A stretch of DNA of 64,000 nt, taken from NCBI RefSeq assembly GCF_020166515.1, contig NZ_JAINZT010000006.1:248001-312000 (forward strand), read 5' to 3'. Shown here piece after piece: positions 17,997 through 27,572 of this stretch (the first letter of the stretch is position 1; each line of letters begins with the position of its first letter). A model generated the notes under the pieces. The model was not told the origin of the DNA. It searched no databases and saw only the letters and a list, made by a program, of their open reading frames with translations. A program made the translations under genes and the position numbers. Source of the DNA: Robertkochia flava. GTDB lineage: Bacteria; Bacteroidota; Bacteroidia; Flavobacteriales; Flavobacteriaceae.

Positions 17997-18024
17997 TGTT
18001 CTTCAGTTATTAATGATACAATGG

Positions 18025-18747
18025 TTAAATAAACTTTTCGAGGGCTTTAAGTGTAATGGCACCTTCATAAATCGCCTTCCCAATTATGGCTCCTTCACAG
18101 CCGGCAGCGATCAATTCGGTAATATCGCTTATACTGGTTACCCCTCCTGAAGCAATAAGATGAATCCTGTCCCTTCCACAAGCCTGAAGGATATCCTTAT
18201 AAAGATCGAGAGAAGGCCCTTGCAGCAACCCGTCCTTTGAAATATCTGTACAAACCACATACTGCAATCCTTCCTTCAGGTATTCTTCGATAAATGGAAT
18301 CACTTCCTCCTCTGAGGTAGAGGTCCATCCTGAGACTGCAATCTTATTATCCCTTGCATCTGCCCCGAGGATGATCTTTTCCGGACCGTATTGAGCCACC
18401 CATGACATGAATAAGGGTTTATCCTTTACGGCAACACTTCCTCCTGTAACCTGGCCGGCTCCGCTGTTAAATGCAATACGAAGATCTTCATCAGACCGTA
18501 TTCCACCCCCAAAATCAATTTTAAGTTGTGTACGGGAAGCAATTTTCTCCAGTACCTTATAATTAATTACCCTCCTGGCCTTCGCTCCGTCCAGATCTAC
18601 CAGGTGCAGGTGCTGAATTCCGTGGGCTTCAAATTCCAATGCCACCTCCAGGGGGTCTTCATTATATATTTTTTTGGTTTCGTAATCGCCCTGAGAAAGA
18701 CGAACACATTTCCCTTCTATCAGGTCTATAGCGGGTATAATTCTCAT
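18025..18747 (-). CDS. hisA: Phosphoribosylformimino-AICAR ribotide isomerase
   Basis: A 240-residue barrel homologous to HisF: starts [20 protein letters not shown] with the catalytic Asp8, has [13 protein letters not shown] and a second Asp in [14 protein letters not shown], and ends with [11 protein letters not shown]. It catalyses the Amadori rearrangement at step 4 of histidine synthesis. It begins 3 bp after the hisH stop, so translation is probably coupled. Confidence 0.97.
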   Translation of the reverse strand: MRIIPAIDLIEGKCVRLSQGDYETKKIYNEDPLEVALEFEAHGIQHLHLVDLDGAKARRVINYKVLEKIASRTQLKIDFGGGIRSDEDLRIAFNSGAGQVTGGSVAVKDKPLFMSWVAQYGPEKIILGADARDNKIAVSGWTSTSEEEVIPFIEEYLKEGLQYVVCTDISKDGLLQGPSLDLYKDILQACGRDRIHLIASGGVTSISDITELIAAGCEGAIIGKAIYEGAITLKALEKFI

Positions 18748-18750
18748 GCC

Positions 18751-19335
18751 TTAATCGATTTTTAAAAAATTTTCCAGGATCAGGGCTCCTGCATCGCCAC
18801 TTTTTTCCGGATGAAACTGGGTGCCGTAAAAATTGTTCTTATGCAAAGCCGAAGCATAGGAAACACCATATGTCGTTTTGGCTATGGCGAATGTATTTTC
18901 CGGAACATAATAACTGTGTACCAAATACATATAACTTCCCTCTTTAATTCCCTTGAATAAGGGAGATTGCAGACCCTCTATAGTATTCCATCCTATCTGA
19001 GGAACCTTCAGCCCGGTGTCAAACTTCAGGACATCGGTGTCAAATATTCCCAATCCGGAAGTATCTCCCTCCTTGCTGTGAGCACACATGAGCTGCATGC
19101 CAAGGCAAATACCCAAAACCGGTTGTTTCAGGGACGGTATGACATTTTCCAGGTTATGTTCCCGAATTTTATGCATCGCACTTCCAGCCTCCCCCACTCC
19201 GGGAAAGATCACCCGATCTGATTGGGTAATAATTTCAGGATTGTCTGTTACCACCGGTTCAATACCCAGCCGCCTGAAAGCAAAAATGAGACTTTGAATA
19301 TTACCTGCCCCGTAATCTATGATACTAAGCTTCAT
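18751..19335 (-). CDS. hisH: Imidazole glycerol phosphate synthase glutaminase subunit
   Basis: A 194-residue class I glutamine amidotransferase: oxyanion/nucleophile region VLGICLGMQLM (catalytic Cys), and the His/Glu pair in QFHPEKSG near the C-terminus. It makes ammonia from glutamine and channels it to HisF. It sits between hisB and hisA; the 10-bp and 3-bp gaps fit one polycistronic message. Confidence 0.97.
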   Translation of the reverse strand: MKLSIIDYGAGNIQSLIFAFRRLGIEPVVTDNPEIITQSDRVIFPGVGEAGSAMHKIREHNLENVIPSLKQPVLGICLGMQLMCAHSKEGDTSGLGIFDTDVLKFDTGLKVPQIGWNTIEGLQSPLFKGIKEGSYMYLVHSYYVPENTFAIAKTTYGVSYASALHKNNFYGTQFHPEKSGDAGALILENFLKID

Positions 19336-19345
19336 TCTCCGATTT

Positions 19346-20479
19346 TTAAAGTATTCCTTTAGTAGTTGGCAGGATCATGCGATCCGGATCCCGTTTTACG
19401 GCCATCTTTACTGCTTTGGCGAATGCCTTGAATATCGCCTCGATCTTATGATGTTCGTTAATTCCTTCGGCCTTGATATTGAGATTGGCTCTGGCGCCAT
19501 CTGTAAACGATTTAAAGAAATGCATGAACATTTCTGTGGGCATTTGCCCGATCATTTCGCGTTTAAATTCCGCTTCCCATACCAGCCAGTTTCGTCCCCC
19601 GAAATCGATGGCCACCTGGGCCAATGCATCGTCCATGGGCAGGTAAAACCCATAGCGTTCAATACCTCTCTTATCTCCCAGGGCTTTATGGAAAACCTCT
19701 CCCAGGGCTATTGCAGTATCTTCTATGGTGTGATGTTCATCAACTTCGAGATCACCTTTAACTTCTACCGTAAGATCTAATTGTCCATGCTTCCCCAATT
19801 GATCCAGCATATGGTCGAAAAAGGCAATTCCGGTGGCTATCCTGGTCTTGCCGTTTCCATCCAGGTTCAGGGAAATGGACACATCGGTCTCCCGGGTTTT
19901 GCGGTGAACATCTACCCGCCTTGACCCCAGGAACAAAAATTCGCGTATCCTTTCCCAGGATTCGGTTTCAAGAGCAATGACCTCGTCAAGCGCCTTCTTA
20001 TTTTCGACGAGCTCATGATTGCCAAGATTGCGTTTATTATCAATAAAGATAGCCTTACATCCCAGGTTTTGGGCTAGCTTCACATCAGTTAGCCGATCTC
20101 CGATCACAAAAGAATTTTCAATATCATAGTCCCCGCCCAGATAGGCGGTCAGCGCTCCCGTATTGGGTTTTCTGTTAGGAGAATTCTCGTGAGGAAAAGT
20201 CTTATCTATGACCACCTCGTCAAAATGAATACCTTCATTTTCAAGGGTTCTCATAATAAAGTCCTGAATGGGCCAGAAGGATGCCTCCGGGTAATTAGGG
20301 GTTCCCAATCCATCCTGATTGGTCACCATAACAAGTTTAAAATTTCCGGTCTTATAGATATCGGATAAATACCTTAGCGTTCCGGGAAGAAATTCGAGTT
20401 TTACAAGGGAATCTACCTGTTCATCTTCAGGCTCCCTTATCAGGGTTCCGTCCCGGTCAATAAAAAGGATCTTTTTCAT
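19346..20479 (-). CDS. hisB: Bifunctional histidinol-phosphatase / imidazoleglycerol-phosphate dehydratase
   Basis: A 377-residue fusion. The N-terminal HAD phosphatase (about 1-165) begins [10 protein letters not shown] with the nucleophile and acid Asp pair. The C-terminal dehydratase (about 188-377) has the Mn-binding motifs [13 protein letters not shown] and [14 protein letters not shown]. It covers steps 6 and 8 of the pathway, so no separate hisN is needed. The fused form resembles enterobacterial HisB and is common in Bacteroidota. It is 2 bp downstream of hisC. Confidence 0.97.
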   Translation of the reverse strand: MKKILFIDRDGTLIREPEDEQVDSLVKLEFLPGTLRYLSDIYKTGNFKLVMVTNQDGLGTPNYPEASFWPIQDFIMRTLENEGIHFDEVVIDKTFPHENSPNRKPNTGALTAYLGGDYDIENSFVIGDRLTDVKLAQNLGCKAIFIDNKRNLGNHELVENKKALDEVIALETESWERIREFLFLGSRRVDVHRKTRETDVSISLNLDGNGKTRIATGIAFFDHMLDQLGKHGQLDLTVEVKGDLEVDEHHTIEDTAIALGEVFHKALGDKRGIERYGFYLPMDDALAQVAIDFGGRNWLVWEAEFKREMIGQMPTEMFMHFFKSFTDGARANLNIKAEGINEHHKIEAIFKAFAKAVKMAVKRDPDRMILPTTKGIL

Positions 20480-20481
20480 AA

Positions 20482-21549
20482 TTATTCAGGAAGTTGATTT
20501 AATATGGTTACTAACTGCCGGTTCTCTTCCGGTGTGCCGACAGTGATTCTGAGGGTTTGGTTACAGCCCGGCAGTGAAGACCGGTTTCGTACCACGATGC
20601 CTTTTTCCAGCAGCTGTGTATAGCGCTTACCTGCATCATCGACGCGAATCAAGAGAAAGTTTGCTTCTGAAGGAAATACCTTCTTCACAAAGGGAAGAAC
20701 CTCCAGTTGCTGGGTCAGGTAACTTCTTTCCACCACAAGGGATTTCAGCAAGGCCCTTGCCGAAGCAGGGTTATTTAATACCTCCAGGGCATGGTCCTGG
20801 CTTAACTGATTTACATTGTAAGGTGGTTTTATCTTATTTAGGAAGCCTATGATTCCGGGGGAGGTGATCGCATAGCCCACTCGGGCCCCTGCCAATGCGA
20901 ATGCTTTTGAGAGGGTTTGCACGATGACCAGATTAGGAAATACATCGAGTTCTTTCGCCCAGCTTTTAACCTGAGCAAAATCAATATAGGCTTCATCGAT
21001 AACCACCAGGCCCCTGAATTGCTCCAGTAGCCTTTTAACCCGGGAGGCATTCATAAGATTACCGGTAGGGTTGTTTGGGGAACACAAAAAAAGTATCCGG
21101 GTGTTTTCATCGGCAATATTCAGGATATCATCTACCCTGGGCTGAAAATTTTCATCCAGTGCCACACTGCGCACCTCCACGTTATTTATACCTGCCAGGA
21201 CCTCGTACATACCATAGGTAGGAGGCAATGTGATTACATTAGCTTCTCCGGGTTCACAAAAAACACGAAACAGCAGATCGAGCACTTCGTCGCTGCCATT
21301 ACCGATAAGGATCTGCTCAGGGTCAACTCCTCTTACAGTGGCCAGGGCTTCTTTCAATTTTTTCTGATACGGGTCCGGATACCGGTTGATCGGTGTGCCG
21401 AAAGGATTCTCATTGGCATCCAGAAAAATCATTTCTTCAGATCCGGTGCTAAACTCATCCCTTGCGGAGCTGTAAGGCTGCAGCTTTAGGACCGATGGCC
21501 TTACCATTTTTTCCAATTCAAAGGTTGTTTTTACGGGTGCTGTACTCAT
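20482..21549 (-). CDS. hisC: Histidinol-phosphate aminotransferase
   Basis: A 355-residue fold-type I PLP aminotransferase with [17 protein letters not shown] at the N-terminus, the CSPNNPTG substrate loop, DEAYIDF and the PLP lysine in [16 protein letters not shown]. It converts imidazole-acetol phosphate and glutamate to histidinol phosphate (step 7). Its ATG overlaps the hisD stop region by one base (21549), implying coupling. Confidence 0.97.
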   Translation of the reverse strand: MSTAPVKTTFELEKMVRPSVLKLQPYSSARDEFSTGSEEMIFLDANENPFGTPINRYPDPYQKKLKEALATVRGVDPEQILIGNGSDEVLDLLFRVFCEPGEANVITLPPTYGMYEVLAGINNVEVRSVALDENFQPRVDDILNIADENTRILFLCSPNNPTGNLMNASRVKRLLEQFRGLVVIDEAYIDFAQVKSWAKELDVFPNLVIVQTLSKAFALAGARVGYAITSPGIIGFLNKIKPPYNVNQLSQDHALEVLNNPASARALLKSLVVERSYLTQQLEVLPFVKKVFPSEANFLLIRVDDAGKRYTQLLEKGIVVRNRSSLPGCNQTLRITVGTPEENRQLVTILNQLPE

Positions 21550-22841
21550 TATTCTTGGTTTTCGAGGTCTCTCAACCGGATTGATACTGCATTCTTGTGA
21601 GCAAAAAGCCCTTCGGCTTCTGCCATTTTCTCAATGGTAACCCCCAGGTTTTTTATCCCGGTCGCATCGAGCTTCTGATAGGTGACGCTCTTGGTGAAAC
21701 TGTCCAGATTCACCCCGCTATACTGACGGGAGTAACCATTGGTAGGCAAGGTGTGGTTGGTTCCTGAGGCATAGTCTCCCGCACTTTCCGGAGTATAATT
21801 ACCCAGGAAAACCGAGCCTGCGTTTATTACAGCTCTACATATGTCTTCCTCATCTGCACTTGAAATAATGAGGTGTTCCGGTCCGTAGCTATTGATGACA
21901 TCAATCATCATCCGGGTATTTTCGACGACCACCATCCTGGAGTTTTCTATGGCTGCAGAGGCAATTTCCTTTCTGGGAAGCTTCTCTATTTGCTTTGTGA
22001 TCTCCTGTTCCACCTGCTCACAAAATTCATTGGAAGTACTCACCAGGATCACCTGACTATCTTTTCCGTGTTCTGCCTGCGACAAGAGATCGGCCGCCAC
22101 ATATTCCGGTTGGGCAGTCTTATCGGCCGCCACCATAAGTTCTGAGGGACCTGCCGGCATATCAATAGCCACCTGGTATCGCGTAGCCCATTGTTTGGCT
22201 ACTGTGACAAACTGATTTCCGGGTCCGAAAATTTTATACACAGCGGGGATGGTCCCGGTTCCGAAAGTCATTGCGGCAATAGCCTGAATGCCTCCTACCT
22301 TAAATACCTTCTTCACCCCACAAAGGGTTGCGGCAAAAAGAATAACGGGGTTCACACTTTGATCTTTTCCCGGTGGTGTGCAAATTACGATTTCCCTGCA
22401 GCCTGCGGCTCTTGCAGGAATAGCCAGCATAAGCACGGTGGAAAACAAGGGCGCTGTACCCCCCGGAATATAGAGACCAATTTTCTCAATAGGTTTCTTC
22501 TCCTGCCAACAAACTACCCCGGGCATGGTTTCTACCCTGACGCTATCAGTTTTTTGTGCCAGGTGAAACTTTTCAATATTAGCTGCAGCTGTTCTTATTG
22601 CTTCTTTGAGATCTTCCGGCACCTTTTTCCCAGCTTCTTCCATTTCTTTGGGAGAGACTTGCCAGGTATCCGGGGTAACCCCGTCAAAGAGTTCCGTATA
22701 CTTTAATAATGCCTCATCTCCCTTTTGAGCTACTTCATTAAAAACCTGCTCAACCAGGGGTTCAAGCTCGTTAAGACCGGGAGTAGGGCGCTTTAAAAGT
22801 GTTTCCAATTCTGAAGCGCTTGGATTTATATACTTTTTCAT
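21549..22841 (-). CDS. hisD: Histidinol dehydrogenase
   Basis: A 430-residue zinc enzyme carrying out the last two oxidations, histidinol to histidine. Landmarks: KIGLYIPGGTAPLFSTVLM, the GPGNQFVTVAKQ loop, DMPAGPSELMV, the catalytic Glu-His pair in SYGPEHLIIS, and SAGDYASGTNHTLPT. It follows hisG by 10 bp as second gene of the operon. Length is normal. Confidence 0.97.
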   Translation of the reverse strand: MKKYINPSASELETLLKRPTPGLNELEPLVEQVFNEVAQKGDEALLKYTELFDGVTPDTWQVSPKEMEEAGKKVPEDLKEAIRTAAANIEKFHLAQKTDSVRVETMPGVVCWQEKKPIEKIGLYIPGGTAPLFSTVLMLAIPARAAGCREIVICTPPGKDQSVNPVILFAATLCGVKKVFKVGGIQAIAAMTFGTGTIPAVYKIFGPGNQFVTVAKQWATRYQVAIDMPAGPSELMVAADKTAQPEYVAADLLSQAEHGKDSQVILVSTSNEFCEQVEQEITKQIEKLPRKEIASAAIENSRMVVVENTRMMIDVINSYGPEHLIISSADEEDICRAVINAGSVFLGNYTPESAGDYASGTNHTLPTNGYSRQYSGVNLDSFTKSVTYQKLDATGIKNLGVTIEKMAEAEGLFAHKNAVSIRLRDLENQE

Positions 22842-22851
22842 GCTGCTTATT

Positions 22852-23715
22852 TTATAATACCATTTTTTCGATAGGACATACCAGAATACCTTCAGCGCCG
22901 AGGGATTTCAATTCATCGATGATCTCCCAGAATTTTTCTTTCTGAATTACCGTATGAAGGGAACTCCATCCTTGTTCTGCCAGGGGCAATACCGTTGGAC
23001 TGCGCATCCCCGGCAACACCTTAATGATTGCGTCGATCTTTTCATTCGGAGCGTTCAATAAAACGTATCGGGCTTCCCTGGCCTGAAGCACAGACTCCAG
23101 CCTGAATAATAGCTTTTGCACCAAAAGCCTTTGAGCATCTCCCATTACAGGAGATCCGGCCAGTACGGCCTCGCTTTTGATCAGGGTATGCACTTCCTTA
23201 AGATTATTCTTAAACAAGGTACTTCCACTGGATACAATATCCACAATGGCATCTGCCAACCCGATATTTGGGGCTATCTCCACACTCCCGCTAATCATAT
23301 GGAGATCGGCAGTAATTCCATTCTCTTCCAGGAATTCATTTACTGTATTGGGATAAGAAGTCGCTATTTTTTTACCTTCCAGATCCGATAGCCCTTTAAA
23401 TTCAGTTCCTTTTGGAACGGCCAGGGAAACCCGGCATTTGGAGAACCCCAGTTTTTGCAGGATTTCGAGGTCGCCCCCCTTTTCCACCAGCAGGTTCTCT
23501 CCGATAATCCCAATATCGGCCACCCCGTCTTTGAGGTATTGCGGAATATCCCCGTTTCTGAGATACATGATTTCCAGAGGGAAATTTCTTGCACGAACTT
23601 TTAGCTGGTCCCTGCCGTTGTCAATAGAAATACCGCAATCCTTAAGGATTTTCAGAGATTCCTCAAATAACCTCCCTGATTTCTGAACTGCAATTTTTAA
23701 TGTTTCTGTACTCAT
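22852..23715 (-). CDS. hisG: ATP phosphoribosyltransferase, long form
   Basis: A 287-residue HisG of the long (HisG_L) type: the catalytic domain (LKIAVQKSGRLFEES; DIVSSGSTLFKNNL phosphate loop) is followed by an extra ACT-like regulatory domain (about 215-287, ending EGILVCPIEKMVL), so no HisZ partner is needed. It catalyses the first step, joining ATP and PRPP, and the C-terminal domain normally binds histidine for feedback inhibition. The start is set at 23715 (MSTETLKIAV). The frame is open up to 23778, but that extension reads through the attenuator hairpin and is not coding. Confidence 0.96.
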   Translation of the reverse strand: MSTETLKIAVQKSGRLFEESLKILKDCGISIDNGRDQLKVRARNFPLEIMYLRNGDIPQYLKDGVADIGIIGENLLVEKGGDLEILQKLGFSKCRVSLAVPKGTEFKGLSDLEGKKIATSYPNTVNEFLEENGITADLHMISGSVEIAPNIGLADAIVDIVSSGSTLFKNNLKEVHTLIKSEAVLAGSPVMGDAQRLLVQKLLFRLESVLQAREARYVLLNAPNEKIDAIIKVLPGMRSPTVLPLAEQGWSSLHTVIQKEKFWEIIDELKSLGAEGILVCPIEKMVL

Positions 23716-23750
23716 CAGCAATTTTTTTTTATTTGAGTACGCAGAAGGGA

Positions 23751-23787
23751 TAAAAAAAACACCCGTCTGAATACTCAAACGGGTGTT
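23751..23787 (-). terminator. Attenuator terminator of the his operon
   Basis: On the minus strand a 9-bp stem (23787-23779 with 23766-23758, AACACCCGT/ACGGGTGTT) closes a 12-base loop and is followed by a run of seven to eight Ts. It lies between the His-rich leader peptide and hisG. The segment CGTTTGAGT (23781-23773), which includes part of the stem's 5' arm, can pair over 9 bp (two G-U) with ACTCAGGCG inside the leader coding region (23832-23824), giving a competing antiterminator. Confidence 0.88.
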
Positions 23788-23817
23788 AATGATATTTAAA
23801 ATTTATGCAGTATCATT

Positions 23818-23874
23818 CTACCTCGCCTGAGTGCGTGGATGAGAATGATGATGATGCATAAAAATAGAAGTCAT
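23818..23874 (-). CDS. hisL: his operon leader peptide
   Basis: An 18-codon ORF read from the minus strand: MTSIFMHHHHSHPRTQAR, then TAG. Five of six consecutive residues at positions 7-12 are histidine. It begins 13-14 nt after the predicted transcription start and ends 31 bp before the attenuator hairpin. By analogy with enterobacterial hisL, ribosomes would stall on the CAT codons when charged tRNA-His is scarce, leaving ACTCAGGCG free to pair with the terminator's 5' arm and allowing hisG expression. When histidine is plentiful the ribosome reaches TAG, covers that segment, and the terminator forms. The second ATG (codon 6) could also be the start. Confidence 0.88.
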   Translation of the reverse strand: MTSIFMHHHHSHPRTQAR

Positions 23875-23892
23875 TTTCTCGATTTTCTGACA

Positions 23893-23925
23893 CAAATATA
23901 ACGCATAAACTTTTTAAAAATCAAA
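23893..23925 (-). promoter_or_regulatory. his operon promoter
   Basis: Minus strand: TTTG at 23925-23922, 21-bp spacer, then TATATTTG at 23900-23893, both perfect Bacteroidota consensus. The transcript would begin near 23887 and carry the leader peptide and attenuator. Confidence 0.8.
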
Positions 23926-24096
23926 TATCCCTGGCGATAATTTTTATTAGGAGTTGCCTCACCCTTCCACAAGGCTCTAGATATAAGCTGTTTGAATGCC
24001 TCATAATAATATTTTTTCTATATTAGAAATAAGAAAAACCTGCATATTTAAACCTTTAATGTGCATCATATGCTTATTTAACTCAGACTTTATACC

Positions 24097-24645
24097 ATGG
24101 AACCTACTATTTTCAGCTTCAGCTCCGGCAGTTTTTGGGCCTTTATTGTGATTGCCTTCGGATTGGGATACCTGCTTGCCAGTTTGTTCATCAAGAACAA
24201 GTATAAAAATGAACTGGAGAAATGCCTGTAAGAGAAAAGTACCTTGCTCAATAATGTTCATAATGTACCCGGAGAAATTGAAACGGGAAATGCCATAAAG
24301 GCGGTTCAGACCCGGGGTCGAAGCGGCCTTGCTGTTAAGGTTCCTGAAATAAAGATCACTGGAAAGGCACACCTGAGAGGAAAACTCGACTTTGAACGCC
24401 TGGGGGAAGGAAATTCTGAACTCGCTAACGATCTGAAGATGATAGACGGAATCGGTCCATTTATAGAGGAGAAATTGAACCATCTTGGGATCTATAATTT
24501 TGAACAATTAAGCCGCCTTAAAGAGGAGGATATAAAAATTATTACAGAACTACTTGAATTTTTTCCCGGAAGAATAGACAGGGATAACTGGATAGGCCAG
24601 GCGAAAAAATTATCAAAAAAATACCCGGTCACCAAAGAGGTCTGA
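24097..24645 (+). pseudogene. Membrane-anchored helix-hairpin-helix protein, interrupted by one in-frame stop
   Basis: One continuous frame reads MEPTIFSFSSGSFWAFIV... with a membrane helix (about residues 13-32), then a short charged stretch NKYKNELEKCL, a TAA at 24229-24231, and goes on in the same frame for 138 codons (EKSTLLNNV...) to a stop at 24643-24645. The second part contains a helix-hairpin-helix-like domain (LKMIDGIGPFIEEKLNHLGIYNFEQLSRL) and FFPGRIDRDNWIGQAKKL. In flavobacteria these two parts normally form one protein, as far as I recall. The TAA is one base away from AAA, CAA or GAA. No ATG exists soon after the stop (only TTG at 24244), so the downstream part is probably not translated alone. 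A sequencing error would also explain it. Confidence 0.65.
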
Positions 24646-24654
24646 CCGGGTATT
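24611..24654 (-). terminator. Intrinsic terminator of the prohibitin-like gene, inside the opposite coding frame
   Basis: Stem AATACCCGGTC (24620-24630) with GACCGGGTATT (24644-24654). On the minus strand it is followed by TTTTTTGATAATTTTTT. It therefore suits the prohibitin-like gene that ends at 24697, but lies within the last codons of the convergent split gene. Confidence 0.75.
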
Positions 24655-24696
24655 TCTGTAAAAATAGCCTTTTCAAAATCAGGCCTTTACTAGATA

Positions 24697-25512
24697 CTAT
24701 TGATTTCCGAGTATAATGGGAAGACCATCTCCTCCTCCCCCAACTACAATTATTTTAGAGTTTTGTGATTCCGAAAGTTTCAGTGTGGCCTCAATCCCCT
24801 TGTCCTGAAGGATTTTATCGGTAAGAGATGCACTTAAAATCCGGTTTGCATCTGCTTTACCCTGGGCTTCTATTCGTTGTTTTTCAGCCTCTTTTTCAGC
24901 CTTCTCCAGGCGGTATTCATATTCCAGAGACTCTTGTTCCTGTCTCAATTTTCGCTCAATAGCATCCTTGATCGTGGGAGGTAAGGTAACATCCCTCACC
25001 AGGATTTCATTGAGTTGTATGTATTGTGCATCCACAATCTTTTTAGTTTCCGCGAAGATCTCTTCCTGGATCGCATCGCGCTTACTTGAGTACAACTGCT
25101 CCGGCGTATAGCGACCTACCACGCTTCTCGCAGCAGAGCGTATGGAAGGCATAAGGATTCGCGTAACATATTCCTCACTTTTCTCCTGGTGCAATTTCCC
25201 CAGCAATTCATACTTAGGCTGAAACCAGGCGGATGCATCAATCTTGATCTCCAGACCATTCGACGACAAAACAGTCATCTTCTCATAGATCTCCTGCTGT
25301 CTCACCTCATAGATAAAAATCTTATTCCAGGGTGCCACCAGATGAAAACCTTCACTCATCGGAGGCTCATCGGTAACTACCCCACCACCAAAGGTTCGGT
25401 ATAGTACGCCGGCCTCTCCGGACCCAATGGTCACAGCAGATTTAGATATGAGGATGACCACGGCAATGATCAGGATAATTAGTGGTATGCCTATTTTGGG
25501 CAATCTGTCCAT
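24697..25512 (-). CDS. SPFH/prohibitin family membrane protein
   Basis: A 271-residue protein with one N-terminal membrane helix (about residues 8-28), then an SPFH domain (SGEAGVLYRTFGGGV ... SSNGLEIKIDASAWFQPKYELLGKLH) and a long alanine/glutamate-rich coiled coil (about 185-235) with the characteristic EAQGKADANRIL. These proteins form large ring or scaffold assemblies on the inner membrane and often modulate FtsH-type proteases. The C-terminal tail is glycine-rich (VVGGGGDGLPIILGNQ). It lies 27 bp downstream of the VWA membrane protein gene on the same strand. No FtsH is in the window. Confidence 0.88.
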   Translation of the reverse strand: MDRLPKIGIPLIILIIAVVILISKSAVTIGSGEAGVLYRTFGGGVVTDEPPMSEGFHLVAPWNKIFIYEVRQQEIYEKMTVLSSNGLEIKIDASAWFQPKYELLGKLHQEKSEEYVTRILMPSIRSAARSVVGRYTPEQLYSSKRDAIQEEIFAETKKIVDAQYIQLNEILVRDVTLPPTIKDAIERKLRQEQESLEYEYRLEKAEKEAEKQRIEAQGKADANRILSASLTDKILQDKGIEATLKLSESQNSKIIVVGGGGDGLPIILGNQ

Positions 25513-25539
25513 AGTATTGAAGTTTTAGTTTTTAGTTAT

Positions 25540-27570
25540 TTATATTAATCCGTTGTATTTTCTGGTAAACCATTCTATTGCGAATAACAAAGCTATGGTA
25601 AAGAGCAACCATTGCCATTCCAATAAAGGTACGATATTCTCTCTTCTCTTTTGTACCGGCTTCAATGCTGTGTTACTTTTAAGCTCCTCTATCAACTGAG
25701 GAAGCATCCCCAGCCGTGTCATTTTACCCCCGGTTATTTCCGCAAGATGCTTCATTCTGGAATCATCTGTATTTACAAATTGCTTTTCCACCTCATATTC
25801 AAGTACAGTAAACTGTCCGGACCTGCTCAGGTTTTGTGAAGGTACTCTGATCGAAAAATCGTATTGTCCGGGAGGGAGACCGCTTAAGACCGCCTCATAA
25901 TTGTTTTCTCCTGCCCTGAAGGGAATGGACCGGACCCTTGACGAGTCCTGGTGTTTCAGCGCCAACTCCAGGCGCTCTCCCGCATCAAATTCGAAATTTT
26001 TATCATAATATCCTGCTATAAGCCGGACCGTGGAATTTGCGTAATATAAAGGGTCATAGCTCACGCTAAGTCTTTCCTTTTTTATCCCTGAAGAGAGGAA
26101 TTGGATAAGTTTATTCCAATATTCATCATAGGATTCAAAAGATTCGTTTTGATTATAATGCCACAGCCGCCATTTCCATATTCCCGTTGCATCCAGCACT
26201 GCAATGCGCTGTTCATTGGTTTCCGAGGTAAACAATAAAGGGCGGTCGGCATAGATACCACTTATTGTTTTATAGATCAGGGTTTCAAAAGCTCCATGTA
26301 AGATAAAATCTCCCAAAAGTGAATTTAAAGGAGGGTACCCCTCAACTCCGGGATCTACCGCCTGAAAGGCCCCGAACCCGGGATTTAATTGTCCGGTAAC
26401 TTCTTCTGCAGTGTAGGTAACCTCGCGGGTAAATACGTTTTGATTTTCGTTTACTACCCTCCAGTCAGTAGCCTCCCCACCGATGAGCCAATAATTTATT
26501 TTGCCCTCCTCAAGTGTTTTAAAGAGCGAGGTGAACGAATCCCCGGGCTGGTAAAGAATATACAGGTCAAATTCTGTTGCATTCTCTACCTGAGCAGGAG
26601 ACAGTATCTCTACAGATCGCTGGTTACTGCTTTCCAGAATATGCTTCAGGCTACCCAGATCGGGATGCATAATTTCTGATACCAGCGCGATTCGGTTGCG
26701 CTGGTCTATGACCTCTACTGCAAACGTACTCCGGTTATTATCGGTATTCTTTTCTACCGGGAGTTCACTAATACTCACCTTAAATTTCTTTACCCCGGAG
26801 GCCTCTGCTTCCAGTTCAAAATGTTCTGCCGGTCTGGCCACACCGGGTTCTATAGTGATCCTCTTTCTGGCCAAAACACGATTATTCCCCAAAATCTCAA
26901 CTTCTGCCGTCGTTTTATTCTGCCCGTCGTACCCGACAAAAACTTCTACAGGAAATTTATTATTCAGATAGGCATACCGGTTTACATTGATCCGTTCGAT
27001 GAACAGGTCTTCATACGTTGTGGTATCTCCAACCGAAAGGGTATACACAGGGCCGGAAATTCCGGAGGAATTGTACTGATAATCTCCTCCGTAGGTACTG
27101 TTCCCATCACTAATGAGCACGGTAGCAGATCGTTCAGGGCCCTCAAGATTCTTTAATCGCTGAAAGGCTCGGGCAATATTCGTTTTCCCACCATTAAACC
27201 CGGGGGTGGTATCGGTGGTATACAATTCCTGATCAAAAAGATAGGTTCGCACATCGAACATTTCCCGGATATCTTTGTCATTCTGCAAAGTTTCCAGGCC
27301 CTGTTTAATGCTTTCAGGATCTTCCAGGTATGCCATCGATGCCGAATTATCTACCAGGATATTAAGGGACGGCTTCTCAGTGACCAGGGTATATTTCCGG
27401 ATTACAGGGTTGATCAATAACAGGGCCAGACCCCAGAGTGCCAGACCTCTCAGGACGAAGAACAAAAGAAAGACCCTCCCTCTGCTCATACCGTCTCTGT
27501 ACCATAGGTAAGCTATGGTAAAGGAAAGAATAAAAGATGTAATGATGAGCAGATAGGTAGTGCCGTTCAT
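25540..27570 (-). CDS. VWA domain membrane protein (BatA/CoxE-like, DUF-type)
   Basis: A 676-residue protein with hydrophobic helices at the N-terminus (about residues 5-22 and 33-55) and one near the C-terminus (about 648-668), so the bulk lies in the periplasm. The VWA fold begins near residue 69 with MIDAS DNSASM and continues with TVLISDGNSTYGGD. Beta-rich, Ig-like segments follow (about 190-300 and 500-620). The arrangement resembles the uncharacterised flavobacterial VWA proteins related to Bat aerotolerance proteins, but no MoxR or BatB partner is adjacent. It follows a terminator hairpin that isolates it from fabG. Confidence 0.8.
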   Translation of the reverse strand: MNGTTYLLIITSFILSFTIAYLWYRDGMSRGRVFLLFFVLRGLALWGLALLLINPVIRKYTLVTEKPSLNILVDNSASMAYLEDPESIKQGLETLQNDKDIREMFDVRTYLFDQELYTTDTTPGFNGGKTNIARAFQRLKNLEGPERSATVLISDGNSTYGGDYQYNSSGISGPVYTLSVGDTTTYEDLFIERINVNRYAYLNNKFPVEVFVGYDGQNKTTAEVEILGNNRVLARKRITIEPGVARPAEHFELEAEASGVKKFKVSISELPVEKNTDNNRSTFAVEVIDQRNRIALVSEIMHPDLGSLKHILESSNQRSVEILSPAQVENATEFDLYILYQPGDSFTSLFKTLEEGKINYWLIGGEATDWRVVNENQNVFTREVTYTAEEVTGQLNPGFGAFQAVDPGVEGYPPLNSLLGDFILHGAFETLIYKTISGIYADRPLLFTSETNEQRIAVLDATGIWKWRLWHYNQNESFESYDEYWNKLIQFLSSGIKKERLSVSYDPLYYANSTVRLIAGYYDKNFEFDAGERLELALKHQDSSRVRSIPFRAGENNYEAVLSGLPPGQYDFSIRVPSQNLSRSGQFTVLEYEVEKQFVNTDDSRMKHLAEITGGKMTRLGMLPQLIEELKSNTALKPVQKRRENIVPLLEWQWLLFTIALLFAIEWFTRKYNGLI

Positions 27571-27572
27571 TT

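Noticed and set aside
23716-23778. N-terminal extension of hisG
   Set aside because: The 21 extra codons overlap the attenuator hairpin and T run; homologues start at the internal MSTETLKIAV.
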